Part shown: one piece after another, positions 14,010-23,500 of the stretch | Numbering within the stretch: the stretch's first letter is position 1 | Layout: every line of letters starts with the position of its first letter | Assembly (NCBI RefSeq): GCF_946481155.1 | Contig: NZ_CAMLMK010000028.1 | Location: 1 to 28,401, forward strand | Length of the DNA: 28,401 nucleotides | Source: an uncultured Flavobacterium sp. | GTDB taxonomy: Bacteria > Bacteroidota > Bacteroidia > Flavobacteriales > Flavobacteriaceae | Direction of reading: 5' to 3' | The notes under the pieces: generated by a model | Database searches by the model: none | What the model saw: only the letters and a program-made list of their open reading frames with translations | Told to the model about the DNA's origin: nothing | Translations under genes and position numbers: made by a program

Positions 14010-15150
14010 AGAGAAAGTAGCAAACGGGTTTTTAGTTTCAGAAGCTAAAGAACTGTACAAGATGAGGTTCATTTCCAAAACGCAACTGGCCGAAGTTGCC
14101 GCGCAGCTTCCTTTGCTGAATTCCAGCGGAAATATTTTGATGCGCATCGGGTTTTTTCTCCTGGGATGTTTTTTGTTTTCCTCTGTGATGGGTTCTGCTG
14201 CCTTATTATTTATGGGTCTGATCGAAGATAATTTTGAGGTGATGATTTTCATCTATGCACTGATGGGATTGATCGGAACGGAAGTATTGGCAGCGAAAAA
14301 CTATCACAAGCACGGACTGGACGATGCGCTGATCCTTGCCATGCAGCTTGCGTTTTTTGGAGCGATCAGTGAAAGTTTTGGCGCGGTTTTGCCGGTTTAT
14401 ATGGCGATGATTGTGGTTGGAATGCTGTGCTGTATCCGTTATGTGAACACGCTTTCGGCATTAATTATCTGTATTGGTATCACGGGTTTGTTTTTTGATT
14501 TGATCACGACGCATAATATCCTGGACAAGCTGTTTCTTCCGTTTATCGGCTTTTTGCTTGCGATTGGTTTGTATGCAACTTATAAGAAACTGAATGCAAT
14601 TTCCGAATACTATATTCACCGGAATGCGCTGCTGCTAATCAAAATTTATGCTTTAGCTTTAGGCTATTTTTCGCTGAATTATATGGTGGTTCGGGAGCTT
14701 TCCGAAAGCCTGATGGGAATCACGGTAGAAGAAGGCGGCGATATCCCGCTGGCGTTTTTATTCTACGGAACGACCTTTATCATTCCTTTGCTATACATCG
14801 GATATTCTGTTTATTCCAAAGACAGGATCATGCTTCTTGCCGGGCTTTTGACCTTGGGCTATTCCTTTTTTACCATTCGTTTCTATCACCAGTTGATGCC
14901 GTTGGAAGTTGCATTACTGTTGGGAGGCGTACTCCTATTCGGTATCGCTTATCTGGCCATTAAAAAACTGCAGGATAAAGAAACGGGCGTGACTTTCAAA
15001 CCCGACAGAGGTTCAGACAACGCCTTGCTGTTAAACGCCCAGGCTTTGATCATCAGTTCACAGATCGATATGAAACCGGTTGAAGCTGAAAGTAAGATGA
15101 CCTATGGAGGCGGAGGCTTCAGCGGCGGTGGAGCAGGGGAGAATTTCTGA
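13993..15150 (+). CDS. Polytopic membrane protein with Gly-rich tail, function unknown
   Basis: A 385-residue protein beginning MLAYDKEKVANGFLVSEAKELY at the ATG 13993, preceded by AAAGAGAAGA. A longer frame from 13903 exists, but its first 30 residues run deep into the upstream gene and look like translated overlap. A short helical cytosolic part (1-50) is followed by about ten hydrophobic helices. The C-terminus (~340-385) is soluble and ends in TYGGGGFSGGGAGENF, a glycine-rich tail of the type seen after TPM domains, although no TPM domain is present. It resembles the upstream gene in layout (short N-terminal helical part, then membrane helices), so the pair may be a distant duplication forming a complex. 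Confidence 0.75.
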   Translation: MLAYDKEKVANGFLVSEAKELYKMRFISKTQLAEVAAQLPLLNSSGNILMRIGFFLLGCFLFSSVMGSAALLFMGLIEDNFEVMIFIYALMGLIGTEVLAAKNYHKHGLDDALILAMQLAFFGAISESFGAVLPVYMAMIVVGMLCCIRYVNTLSALIICIGITGLFFDLITTHNILDKLFLPFIGFLLAIGLYATYKKLNAISEYYIHRNALLLIKIYALALGYFSLNYMVVRELSESLMGITVEEGGDIPLAFLFYGTTFIIPLLYIGYSVYSKDRIMLLAGLLTLGYSFFTIRFYHQLMPLEVALLLGGVLLFGIAYLAIKKLQDKETGVTFKPDRGSDNALLLNAQALIISSQIDMKPVEAESKMTYGGGGFSGGGAGENF

Positions 15151-15192
15151 TATTTTATCATTTATTTATATCAGTTTTAAATAAACAAGCCG

Positions 15193-15200
15193 TAAATTTG
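15193..15200 (+). promoter_or_regulatory. -7 box of the sufS transcription unit
   Basis: TAAATTTG fits TAnnTTTG and lies 20 bases upstream of the sufS ATG (15221). No clear TTG is present at -33. It suggests that sufS and following genes form their own unit apart from sufBCD. Confidence 0.45.
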
Positions 15201-15220
15201 CATCAAATTAGAATACGAAA

Positions 15221-16435
15221 ATGTTTGATGTTCAAAAAGTAAGAGCAGAATTTCCCATATTGTCCCAAACTGTAAACGGAAAACCGTTAGTATATTTCGA
15301 CAATGGCGCGACCGCCCAAAAACCACAGGTGGTCATAGACGCTATTTCCCAATATTACAGCGAAATCAACGCAAATATTCATCGTGGCGTTCACACGCTA
15401 AGTCAATTAGCCACAGATGCTTACGAAGAATCAAGAGACAAGATCCAGAAGCACCTGAATGCACGATACAATCACGAGATAATCTTTACCTCAGGCACAA
15501 CCCAAGGAATCAATCTTGTGGCGAACGGCTTTGCTTCTTTCGTGAAAGCAGGTGATGAGGTAATGGTTTCGGCACTAGAGCACCACAGCAATATTGTGCC
15601 GTGGCAGTTTCTGTGTGAAAGAACAGGCGCAAAACTGGTAGTGATTCCCATGAATGACAAAGGGGAATTAGTTATCGAAGAATTTGAAAAACTATTATCC
15701 GATAAGACCAAAATCGTAGCCGTAAACCATATTTCCAACGCGCTGGGAACGATCAACCCAATCAAACACATCATTGCAAAAGCCCACGAAGTTGGTGCCG
15801 CTGTTTTGATTGACGGCGCGCAGGCAACACCGCATTTACGTCCGGATGTTCAGGATTTGGATTGTGATTTCTATGTGTTTTCCGGACATAAAGTTTGTGG
15901 ACCAACCGGTGTCGGCATCCTTTACGGAAAAGAAGAATGGCTCAACAAACTACCGCCCTACCAAGGAGGTGGCGAAATGATCAAAGAAGTGACTTTCGAA
16001 AAGACAACATACGCCGATCTACCGCATAAATTCGAAGCCGGAACACCAAATATCGCCGGTGGTATCGTCATCGGAACGGCGATTGATTATATGAATTCGG
16101 TTGGCTTTGACAATATCGCAAAATACGAACACGAATTATTGACATACGCAACGGCGAAATTATTAGAAATCAAAGGATTGCGAATCTACGGAACAGGCGA
16201 GAATAAAGCCTCGGTAATTTCTTTCAACATTGAAGGGGTACATCCGTATGACATTGGCACAATTATAGATAAGTTAGGGGTAGCGGTGAGAACCGGCCAT
16301 CATTGCGCACAACCTATTATGAATTATTTCGATATTCCGGGTACGATTCGCGCTTCATTCGCGTTTTACAATACCAAAGAAGAAATTGATATATTTGTAG
16401 AAGCGGTTAAAAAAGCGCACATGATGTTATCTTAA
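15221..16435 (+). CDS. sufS: SufS, group II cysteine desulfurase
   Basis: A 404-residue PLP enzyme that converts L-cysteine to L-alanine and holds the sulfur as a persulfide for SufE. The PLP lysine is Lys224 in FSGHKVCGPTGVG. His121-His122 in LEHHSN stack on the cofactor, and DGAQ at 198-201 holds the PLP-binding Asp. The active Cys is Cys362 in RTGHHCAQP, on the short loop typical of the SufS/CsdA group (group I IscS has a longer loop). The family ends with GTIRASFAFYNTKEEID, as here. It is the first gene of the second suf unit; sufE follows after one small lipoprotein gene. Confidence 0.97.
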   Translation: MFDVQKVRAEFPILSQTVNGKPLVYFDNGATAQKPQVVIDAISQYYSEINANIHRGVHTLSQLATDAYEESRDKIQKHLNARYNHEIIFTSGTTQGINLVANGFASFVKAGDEVMVSALEHHSNIVPWQFLCERTGAKLVVIPMNDKGELVIEEFEKLLSDKTKIVAVNHISNALGTINPIKHIIAKAHEVGAAVLIDGAQATPHLRPDVQDLDCDFYVFSGHKVCGPTGVGILYGKEEWLNKLPPYQGGGEMIKEVTFEKTTYADLPHKFEAGTPNIAGGIVIGTAIDYMNSVGFDNIAKYEHELLTYATAKLLEIKGLRIYGTGENKASVISFNIEGVHPYDIGTIIDKLGVAVRTGHHCAQPIMNYFDIPGTIRASFAFYNTKEEIDIFVEAVKKAHMMLS

Positions 16436-16447
16436 AAATCTAAAAGT

Positions 16448-16936
16448 ATGAAGGCAATTACCTTATTAGCGTCAGTTATTGTGACTTTCACCAGTTGCAA
16501 CTGTCAGAAGAAAGCAGCAGAAAGCAATGCGACTGCCACACAAGTAACTTCGGAAACCGAAATGAAACAGGAGAAAGAAATGCCGGCAATAGAATATGAA
16601 GCAACTACAAGAGGTTTTTATCTTAAATTCAGAGTAGAAAACCAGACCCTGTACATTGCCAAAGACCGAAATGCACCTACTTTGATGCAGGCAACACCAA
16701 TAAGCGACGCCGACTGGAAGGAAATCGAAGCGCTTGCAAAGGCTGTCGATCTTGATAAAGTAAAAGATTTTAAATGGCCCACTGAAAAACGCTTTTATGA
16801 CGGCGCTGCACACGCTACCGTTACTTTTAGCATAGGAAGGGCAAAATACCCGAGCCAGGGTTTCGATCACGGATATCCTCCGGTGGAAATCGAGAAATTG
16901 ATTAATAAAATAGTTGCTTTGGCCGAAAAGAATTAA
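16448..16936 (+). CDS. Small predicted lipoprotein between sufS and sufE
   Basis: A 162-residue protein beginning MKAITLLASVIVTFTSCNCQ, a lipoprotein signal with Cys17 (TSC) or Cys19 as lipidation site. A low-complexity Thr/Glu-rich linker (22-45) precedes a compact domain of about 110 residues with EIEALAKAVDLDKVKDFKWP and RFYDGAAHATVTFSIG. I recognise no enzymatic motif. The start is 12 nt after the sufS stop and the stop is 4 nt before the sufE start, so it is surely co-transcribed with them. A membrane-anchored protein within a cytosolic Fe-S operon is unexpected. Confidence 0.8.
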   Translation: MKAITLLASVIVTFTSCNCQKKAAESNATATQVTSETEMKQEKEMPAIEYEATTRGFYLKFRVENQTLYIAKDRNAPTLMQATPISDADWKEIEALAKAVDLDKVKDFKWPTEKRFYDGAAHATVTFSIGRAKYPSQGFDHGYPPVEIEKLINKIVALAEKN

Positions 16937-16940
16937 TAAA

Positions 16941-17360
16941 ATGACAATTAAAGAAATACAGGAAGAGATTGTTGACGAGTTTTCGATGTTTGACGATTGG
17001 ATGCAACGCTATGAATACATCATCGAACTTGGAAGGAGTCTGCCAATGATTGACGAAAACTACAAAACTGAAGAAAATCTTATCAAAGGCTGCCAGTCGA
17101 AAGTCTGGGTACACGCCGAAGAGCAAAACGGAAATGTGGTTTTTACAGCCGACAGCGATGCGATCCTAACCAAAGGAATTATCGCGGTTTTGGTGCGCGC
17201 GTTTTCAAACCAGTCACCCAAAGCGATACTTGAAGCCGATACAGAATTCATCGACGAGATAGGATTGAAAGAACATTTGTCGCCCACCCGCGCGAACGGA
17301 CTGGTGTCAATGATTAAACAAATAAAAATGTATGCCCTGGCTTTTAACACCAGGCAATAA
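16941..17360 (+). CDS. sufE: SufE, sulfur-acceptor protein
   Basis: A 139-residue SufE that takes the persulfide from SufS and delivers it to SufB. The acceptor Cys51 lies in LIKGCQSKVWV, the same number as in E. coli SufE. The N-terminus MTIKEIQEEIVDEFSMFDDW (ATG at 16941) is typical. The frame is open nine codons further upstream (16914), but those codons overlap the lipoprotein gene and do not resemble the family. C-terminal helices with HLSPTRANGLVSMI are conserved. It is 8 nt ahead of sufT. Confidence 0.96.
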   Translation: MTIKEIQEEIVDEFSMFDDWMQRYEYIIELGRSLPMIDENYKTEENLIKGCQSKVWVHAEEQNGNVVFTADSDAILTKGIIAVLVRAFSNQSPKAILEADTEFIDEIGLKEHLSPTRANGLVSMIKQIKMYALAFNTRQ

Positions 17361-17368
17361 ATAACGAT

Positions 17369-17692
17369 ATGGAAGAATTTGACGATACGATTAACTTAGG
17401 GGAAGATGTAGTAAAGGTTTTAAAAGGCATTTACGACCCGGAAATCCCTGTGGATATTTATGAATTAGGATTGATCTACGATGTGATGATCAACGAAGAT
17501 AACGATGTGAAAATCCTTATGACTTTAACCTCACCAAACTGCCCGGTAGCGGAGACATTACCTATGGAAGTGGAGGAAAAAATAAAATCCATCGACACCG
17601 TAAAATCATGCGAAGTGGAAATCACTTTTGATCCGCCATGGAGCAAGGATCTGATGAGCGAAGAAGCAAAACTGGAACTGGGAATGCTGTAA
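17369..17692 (+). CDS. sufT: SufT-like DUF59/MIP18 Fe-S maturation protein
   Basis: A 107-residue MIP18-family protein that helps mature Fe-S proteins. Motifs are GIYDPEIPVDIYELGLIYDV (20-39), LTSPNCPVAETLP with the conserved Cys58, and the DPPWSKDLMSEEAKLELG tail. The family is known as SufT in Gram-positive bacteria and as the SUF-associated FeS assembly protein elsewhere. Its stop codon TAA shares one base with the ATG of the next gene (TAATG at 17690-17694), which points to translational coupling. Confidence 0.92.
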   Translation: MEEFDDTINLGEDVVKVLKGIYDPEIPVDIYELGLIYDVMINEDNDVKILMTLTSPNCPVAETLPMEVEEKIKSIDTVKSCEVEITFDPPWSKDLMSEEAKLELGML

Positions 17693-18195
17693 TGGAAGAA
17701 ATTGTAAACCGTGTCGCCAATAGCACTTTAGCCGTATTTGACCTCGAAGATTATTATCCGAAAGGCCAGCGATTTTCCATTGATATTTCGCAATGGCTCT
17801 TTGAAGGCTTTGTGCTTCGCGAAAAAGATTTCCGTGAAGCCCTGAAAAACCACGACTGGTCCCAATATCAGGATGGTTTTGTGGCCCTGAATTGTGCCAC
17901 CGACGCGATTGTGCCTTCCTGGGCCTACATGCTGATTACTACCCATTTAAGTTTAGTTGCTAGAAAGGTTTTTATGGGCAGCGTTACGCAGCTCGAAACT
18001 TCTTTGTACCAGGAAATACTGGAAACACTCGATTATTCTGCGTTTAAGGACAAGCCAACGATCATTAAAGGCTGTTCGCAAAAGCCTGTTCCTCAGGAGG
18101 TCTACGTTTTGGCAACCCAAAAACTATTGCCTGTCGCTAAGAGTATTATGTTCGGGGAAGCGTGCTCTTCCGTACCGCTTTATAAGAGAAAATAA
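17692..18195 (+). CDS. DUF2480-family protein, suf-linked
   Basis: A 167-residue soluble protein of the DUF2480 family, found in Bacteroidota and often next to suf genes. The start is the ATG at 17692 (MEEIVNRVANSTLAVFDLED), which overlaps the sufT stop; a longer frame from 17638 would lie inside sufT. Cysteines occur in LNCATDAIVP, IIKGCSQKPVP and GEACSSVPL. The last two flank a motif that somewhat resembles the sulfur-acceptor loop of SufE (IKGC), a resemblance seen by eye only. The function is unknown; its position suggests a role in Fe-S assembly or sulfur relay. Confidence 0.85.
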   Translation: MEEIVNRVANSTLAVFDLEDYYPKGQRFSIDISQWLFEGFVLREKDFREALKNHDWSQYQDGFVALNCATDAIVPSWAYMLITTHLSLVARKVFMGSVTQLETSLYQEILETLDYSAFKDKPTIIKGCSQKPVPQEVYVLATQKLLPVAKSIMFGEACSSVPLYKRK

Positions 18196-18263
18196 ATATT
18201 TGCCGTTTTCATGTTCTTTTTCTGCGGGATTTTTGTTACTTTTAAGTAATCAAGATTCTGACT

Positions 18264-19121
18264 ATGAGAAAAATAGCATTGATCGTGCTTTGTATTTTCG
18301 GACTGATAAATGCAAAAGCTCAGGAAAATCCAACAATGATTCCGGATTCTTTACGGCATTGGACCTTGAAAGGAAACTTTGTAGTATTGTTGAGTCAGGC
18401 TGCTTTTAACAACGACTGGCAAAGCGGCGGTACTACCAGTTTTGCCGGAAACATAGGCCTTAATTATCAGTTTAATTATAAAAATGGTGACTGGATTTGG
18501 GAAAACAAGTTCATGGGTGCCTACGGTACGACTAAAATTAAAGGCAACGATAAGCCGACAAAAACCGATGACCGACTGGAATTTACATCGCTTCTTGGAA
18601 AAAAAGCCTCAAAGTACTGGTATTACACGCTTTTCTTTAATTTCCAGACGCAAATGGATTCAGGCTATGACAAGGAATTCAACAGGCTTTCCCATTTTTT
18701 ATCACCCGCTTATTTTCAATTAGGTCCCGGAATGCTATGGAAACGATCGGAAATAGCAAAAGTGAATTTCGCGCCGGCGACTTCCCGGCTTATTATTGTA
18801 CATAATGAGTTTACGGAATTTGGTCCCTCCTTTGGGGTAGAACAGGGCGAAACTGTCCGTTATGAGTTCGGTGCTTCCATAAACGGGTATTATAAATTTG
18901 CGGTAATGCCTAATGTGTATATGGAAAACAACCTGAATCTCTATTCCAATTATCTGGACAAACCACAGAACATCGACATTAATTATCAAGCCAACCTGGT
19001 GATGAAAGTAAACCAATACATTTCAACAAATGTTACTTTCCAGGCCATTTATGATGATAATGCCATAGGTGCATTCCAGATTCGGGAGGTGCTTGGGTTT
19101 GGAGTAAATTGCATTTTTTAG
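18264..19121 (+). CDS. DUF3078-family outer-membrane-type protein
   Basis: A 285-residue protein with a signal peptide (MRKIALIVLCIFGLINAKAQ) and a body of alternating polar and aromatic strands such as WIWENKFMGAYG, YYTLFFNFQTQM and YKFAVMPNVYMENNLNLYSN, ending in an aromatic residue (GFGVNCIF). This is the pattern of an outer-membrane beta-barrel. The DUF3078 family occurs in Bacteroidota, frequently after DUF2480. The function is unknown. It is 68 nt after the DUF2480 gene and is followed by a strong terminator, so it may be the last gene of the sufS unit or a separate transcript. Confidence 0.82.
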   Translation: MRKIALIVLCIFGLINAKAQENPTMIPDSLRHWTLKGNFVVLLSQAAFNNDWQSGGTTSFAGNIGLNYQFNYKNGDWIWENKFMGAYGTTKIKGNDKPTKTDDRLEFTSLLGKKASKYWYYTLFFNFQTQMDSGYDKEFNRLSHFLSPAYFQLGPGMLWKRSEIAKVNFAPATSRLIIVHNEFTEFGPSFGVEQGETVRYEFGASINGYYKFAVMPNVYMENNLNLYSNYLDKPQNIDINYQANLVMKVNQYISTNVTFQAIYDDNAIGAFQIREVLGFGVNCIF

Positions 19122-19143
19122 GATACAATATATATAGGTATAA

Positions 19144-19174
19144 AAAAACCCCAACTAAATTTGTTGGGGTTTTT
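19144..19174. terminator. Bidirectional terminator between DUF3078 gene and hflX
   Basis: AAAAACCCCAAC (ending 19155) pairs with GTTGGGGTTTTT (19163-19174), a 12-bp stem with A and T runs on the two sides, so it works on both strands. It separates two convergent genes by 3 nt from the hflX stop. Confidence 0.85.
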
Positions 19175-19177
19175 GTA

Positions 19178-20410
19178 TTATGCTTCTTCGTCTTTCTCGA
19201 TGGCGTCTTTATAATCCGGATAAAGGAATTTATTATAAGGAAAACGGCTGATGTGGATTTCACGCACCGCCTCATAGACCTTTTCACGAAATTCTTCAAA
19301 GTTGATTTTGTCCGTAGCCGATATAAACAGCGCATTGTTTTCCCCTACTTTAGACATCCAGGTGTTCTTCCATTCTTCTAAGGTATAATGCTTGCTGGTT
19401 TTTTCAGTCATTAAGTCATCTTCGTCAATGGTTAAATGTTTATAGGCATCAATTTTATTGAAAACCATAATAGTTGGTTTATCCGCGCTTTTGATATCCT
19501 GAAGGATCTGGTTTACCGATTCGATATGAAATTCAAATTCAGGGTGCGAAATATCTACGACATGAAGCAGCAGGTCAGCTTCGCGTACTTCGTCAAGCGT
19601 ACTTTTAAACGATTCGATTAATTGCGTAGGCAGTTTTCGGATGAATCCAACGGTGTCCGATAGTAAGAATGGCAAATTCTTAATTACGACTTTACGAACA
19701 GTAGTGTCCAATGTCGCAAACAATTTATTTTCCACAAAAACATCGCTTTTCCCGATGGCATTCATTAATGTCGATTTGCCCACATTGGTATAACCGACTA
19801 AAGCCACACGAACCATGGCGCCACGATTGCTGCGCTGAACAGACATCTGCTTGTCGATGGTTTTAATTTTTTCTTTCAGCAATGCAATACGGTCACGAAC
19901 AATACGACGGTCGGTTTCAATCTCCGTTTCCCCGGGACCACGCATTCCGATACCCCCACGCTGACGTTCTAAGTGTGTCCACATTCCCGAAAGCCTTGGT
20001 AATAAATACTGGCATTGTGCCAATTCTACCTGTGTACGGGCATAAGAAGTTTCGGCACGTTGTGCGAAGATGTCTAAAATCAGGTTGGTTCTGTCCAAAA
20101 CCTTGCAATCCAGTTCGCGGGTGATATTTTTTTGCTGGGCCGGCGTAAGTTCGTCGTCAAAAATTACGGTAGAAACCTCATTCTCCTTAATATAAAGGTT
20201 GATTTCTTCCATTTTTCCCGTTCCGACGAATGTTTTTGGGTTGGGTTTGTCCATTTTTTGAGAAAAACGCTTAACGACCTCGCCCCCTGCGGTATAAGTA
20301 AGAAATTCCAACTCATCGAGATATTCGTTGAGCTTGTCTTCATTTTGATGTTGCGTGATAATTCCGACAACGACCGTTTTTTCAAAATTGTGTACTACTT
20401 TTTCTAACAT
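19178..20410 (-). CDS. hflX: HflX, ribosome-associated GTPase
   Basis: A 410-residue GTPase of the HflX family, which splits or rescues stalled 70S ribosomes under stress. The N-terminal HflX domain includes FVGTGKMEEI (61-70) and VIFDDELTPAQQKN, then LERQRGGIGMRGPGETEIE with the glycine-rich linker. The G domain follows: G1 GYTNVGKST (206-214), G2 around LFATLDTT, G3 DTVG (252-255), G4 NKID. The frame extends 10 codons to an ATG at 20440, but a -7 box (20428-20435) lies inside that extension, so the start MLEKVVHNFEKT at 20410 is preferred. Confidence 0.95.
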   Translation of the reverse strand: MLEKVVHNFEKTVVVGIITQHQNEDKLNEYLDELEFLTYTAGGEVVKRFSQKMDKPNPKTFVGTGKMEEINLYIKENEVSTVIFDDELTPAQQKNITRELDCKVLDRTNLILDIFAQRAETSYARTQVELAQCQYLLPRLSGMWTHLERQRGGIGMRGPGETEIETDRRIVRDRIALLKEKIKTIDKQMSVQRSNRGAMVRVALVGYTNVGKSTLMNAIGKSDVFVENKLFATLDTTVRKVVIKNLPFLLSDTVGFIRKLPTQLIESFKSTLDEVREADLLLHVVDISHPEFEFHIESVNQILQDIKSADKPTIMVFNKIDAYKHLTIDEDDLMTEKTSKHYTLEEWKNTWMSKVGENNALFISATDKINFEEFREKVYEAVREIHISRFPYNKFLYPDYKDAIEKDEEA

Positions 20411-20427
20411 GGTGTGCAATTGAAATA

Positions 20428-20435
20428 CAAAAGTA
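20428..20435 (-). promoter_or_regulatory. -7 box of hflX
   Basis: The minus strand reads TACTTTTG, fitting TAnnTTTG, 17 nt upstream of the 20410 start. The -33 element is weak. Confidence 0.45.
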
Positions 20436-20535
20436 AACAATTAAAAATTAGTGATAAAAAGTATGATTTGGCGTTTAACTGAAAAAAATCCAAACAAATG
20501 GTCGATTTTTTGTGAATTTTAGCAGTCAATGTTAG

Positions 20536-20562
20536 TTTGTAGTTAAATTTATTTTAAATTTG
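20536..20562 (+). promoter_or_regulatory. Promoter of the adhesin gene
   Basis: TTTG at 20536-20539 and TAAATTTG at 20555-20562, spacing 15 nt (short). The leader to the ATG at 20598 is about 30 nt. The stretch between hflX and the adhesin gene (20411-20597) holds only these two divergent promoters. Confidence 0.45.
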
Positions 20563-20597
20563 GAAATTAAACTTACTACAAAAACCAAATATTAATT

Positions 20598-23500
20598 ATG
20601 AAAAAAATTACTCTCGTAATTTTCATGTCGTTACTATCCTTTTTGGGATATGCTCAATTTCCTCAGGATTTTGAGGCTGGGATTCCCGCGACATGGGCTG
20701 TAATGGATAATGGATTTGGAGCGGCTCAAAATTTTACGGCCACCAGTACATTATTCCTTCCGACGCACGGAGGTACGCAGCATGCCCTTGCCAATAGAGG
20801 AAATATTGGCGCTGGGAATACATCAGAGAACTGGTTGGTGTCTCCAATAACCACAGTTCCTGCTAACGGACAACTTCGTTTCTGGACCAAGATGACTTTG
20901 GCCGGGGACAGTGGAACGTTATACCAATTACGTGTTTCAACTACTTCGCAGACTAACCAGGCGACTTTTACCACCATTCAGCAATGGACGGAAACGGAAC
21001 TGGAAACTGCAATGGCTTTAGGAGGTTCTACCGCATATAATGTATACGGTGAGATTGTCAAAAGTATGGCTGCTTATGCGGGACAGAATGTCTACATCGC
21101 ATTTGTTAAAGTACATACGCAAGCCGGAGCAACTACAACGGGTGACCGATGGTTGCTTGACGATATGGTTTTAGTAACACAGTGTCAGGATCCTACAACT
21201 CTGAATGCTACTGCTGTTACATCAACTACTGCGACGCTATCTTGGACCAGTCCGGGACCAGCGACTTCTTGGGATATCGAACTTGTGGTGAATCCTGCTG
21301 CTCCGACCGGAGTTCCAACATATGCAGGTGTTACAAACCCTTATAATGTTACCGGTTTACTTCCCGGAACCCAATATTCTTTTTATGTACGATCTGTCTG
21401 CGGACCTGGCAATACCAGTAACTGGGTAGGGCCGTTCATTTTTGTTACTATTCCTTTAGGTCAGGTTTGTTCCGGACCTATTCCAATTACAACCTTACCT
21501 TATACCACTACAAGCAACACTAATTTATATGGAGATGATGTTGATGGAACTGCCGGTGCCGGCTGTGGTACTGCAGGGAATTACCTGAACGGTGATGAGG
21601 TATTTTACTCATATACGGCTGGTTTTACCGGTCTTATCGATATTACAATGACACCGACTGCAAATGCATCGGGTATTTTTGTTTACAGCAGTTGTGCTAA
21701 CGTTGGGGTATCCTGTTTAGCCGGGGTGTCAAATACGGCAGGAGGAATAAGAAATATTCCAAACTTCCCGGTTACCAACGGAACCACCTATATAATTGTT
21801 ATCTCTACTAACGGTACGCCGCAAAGTACTGGATATACCTTAACATTACAACAAGTAAACTGTGCACAGCCAACAGCTTTAACAGCTTCTCCTATTGCGC
21901 AAACTACTGCTACTTTAGGATGGACCAGTGCTTTCGGTTCTTTTGAATACGTGGTACAACCTGCAGGAACAGGCTTGCCTTTGGGTTCAGGGACAACCAA
22001 TGCAGGAACTTCGGTTAACGTTTCAGGCCTGACATCAAATACACTATATGAATTCTACGTAAGAGCCGATTGCGGTGGTGGACTTTTTAGTATTTGGGCA
22101 GGACCTTTCCAATTCAGAACATTATGTGGACCTATTGGTGTTCCATTCTTTGAAGGATTCAACTCAACTTCTGCAACAGAAATCTGTTGGACAGTTGTGA
22201 ATACTAATGCCGATGCCAATTTATGGAACATGAACTATGCCACTACTCCTTATGAAGGAAATCAGGTGGCTAGTATCGTTGCAAGTACGTCAACCAATGA
22301 CGACTGGTTGATATCTCCGCAATTAATCCTGAACGGAAATCAGCGCTTGAAATTTAGATACAGAGTTCAGACAACTGGTTCTCCATGTACTTTTGAGGTA
22401 GTAGCTTCAAATACCGGCACTACTCCAACTACGAACTATACAATACCGATTCTTGCTTCAGCCACCTATAACAACGCTACCTACCTTGAGAAAACCGTTA
22501 ACATGATTGGGGTTACAGGGAACGTAAACATTGCATGGCATGTAGCTCCTGGCGCCAACGGTTCCAGAATATTCATCGATGCAGTAATTGTTGAAGATAT
22601 TCCACCGTGTCCTGAACCAATGGACATTGCGGTATCCGGAATTACACCTAACTCAGCTTCAATTAACTGGACACCGGGCGGAACGGAAACTTCTTGGCAG
22701 GTTGTGGTACAACCTACCGGTTCACCGGCTCCTACTTTGCCAACGCAAGGAACTACGGTGAACACCCCTCCACCATATGTAGCAACCGGACTTTTAGGTT
22801 CTACGACTTATGATGTCTATGTATTGGCTAATTGTGGAGCTAACGGACCAAGTGTTTGGGTTGGACCTATAACGTTTACAACTTTGGTTGCCCCGCCGGT
22901 TTGTGGAGGAACTTTTGTTGATTCAGGAGGTTCGACAGTGAATTATGCTAACAATGAGAATTTAACATGGACAGTCTTTCCTGTGAATGCAGGGGATGTG
23001 GTTACCGTTACGTTCACTTCATTTAATACACAGGCTAATAATGATGCCTTATATGTTTTCAACGGAAATACAACCGCTGCTCCTCAATTTTCGAGCGCGA
23101 ATGGTGCCGGCACGGTGCCTGGAGGATTGCCTGGAGGATATTGGGGAACTGCGATTCCTGGTCCTTTCACCTCTTCAGCGGCAGACGGATCATTAACGTT
23201 TAATTTCATATCGGGTGCTGCTACTAATGCAGCAGGTTGGGTAGCCAATGTAACTTGTGCCCCACGTCCAACCTGTCAGGCACCGTTAACAATTTCACAA
23301 TCAGGAGTTACACACAATCAGGTTAACTTAGCCTGGACAGGTGGTGACGCTACGGCCTGGGAAGTAATTGCGGTACCGTGTGGTTCGCCTAGACCTACTG
23401 CAGCTACTGCAGGATGGGTTCCGGCTCCTACGAATCCTTTTACATTGACAGGTTTAACAGGTTCTACTTGTTATGATTTTTATGTAAGAGGTATTTGCTC

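Noticed and set aside
17957..18409. 150-codon plus-strand frame across the DUF2480/DUF3078 junction
   Set aside because: It overlaps two recognised genes in another frame and has a composition rich in Arg, Ser and Leu without any motif.
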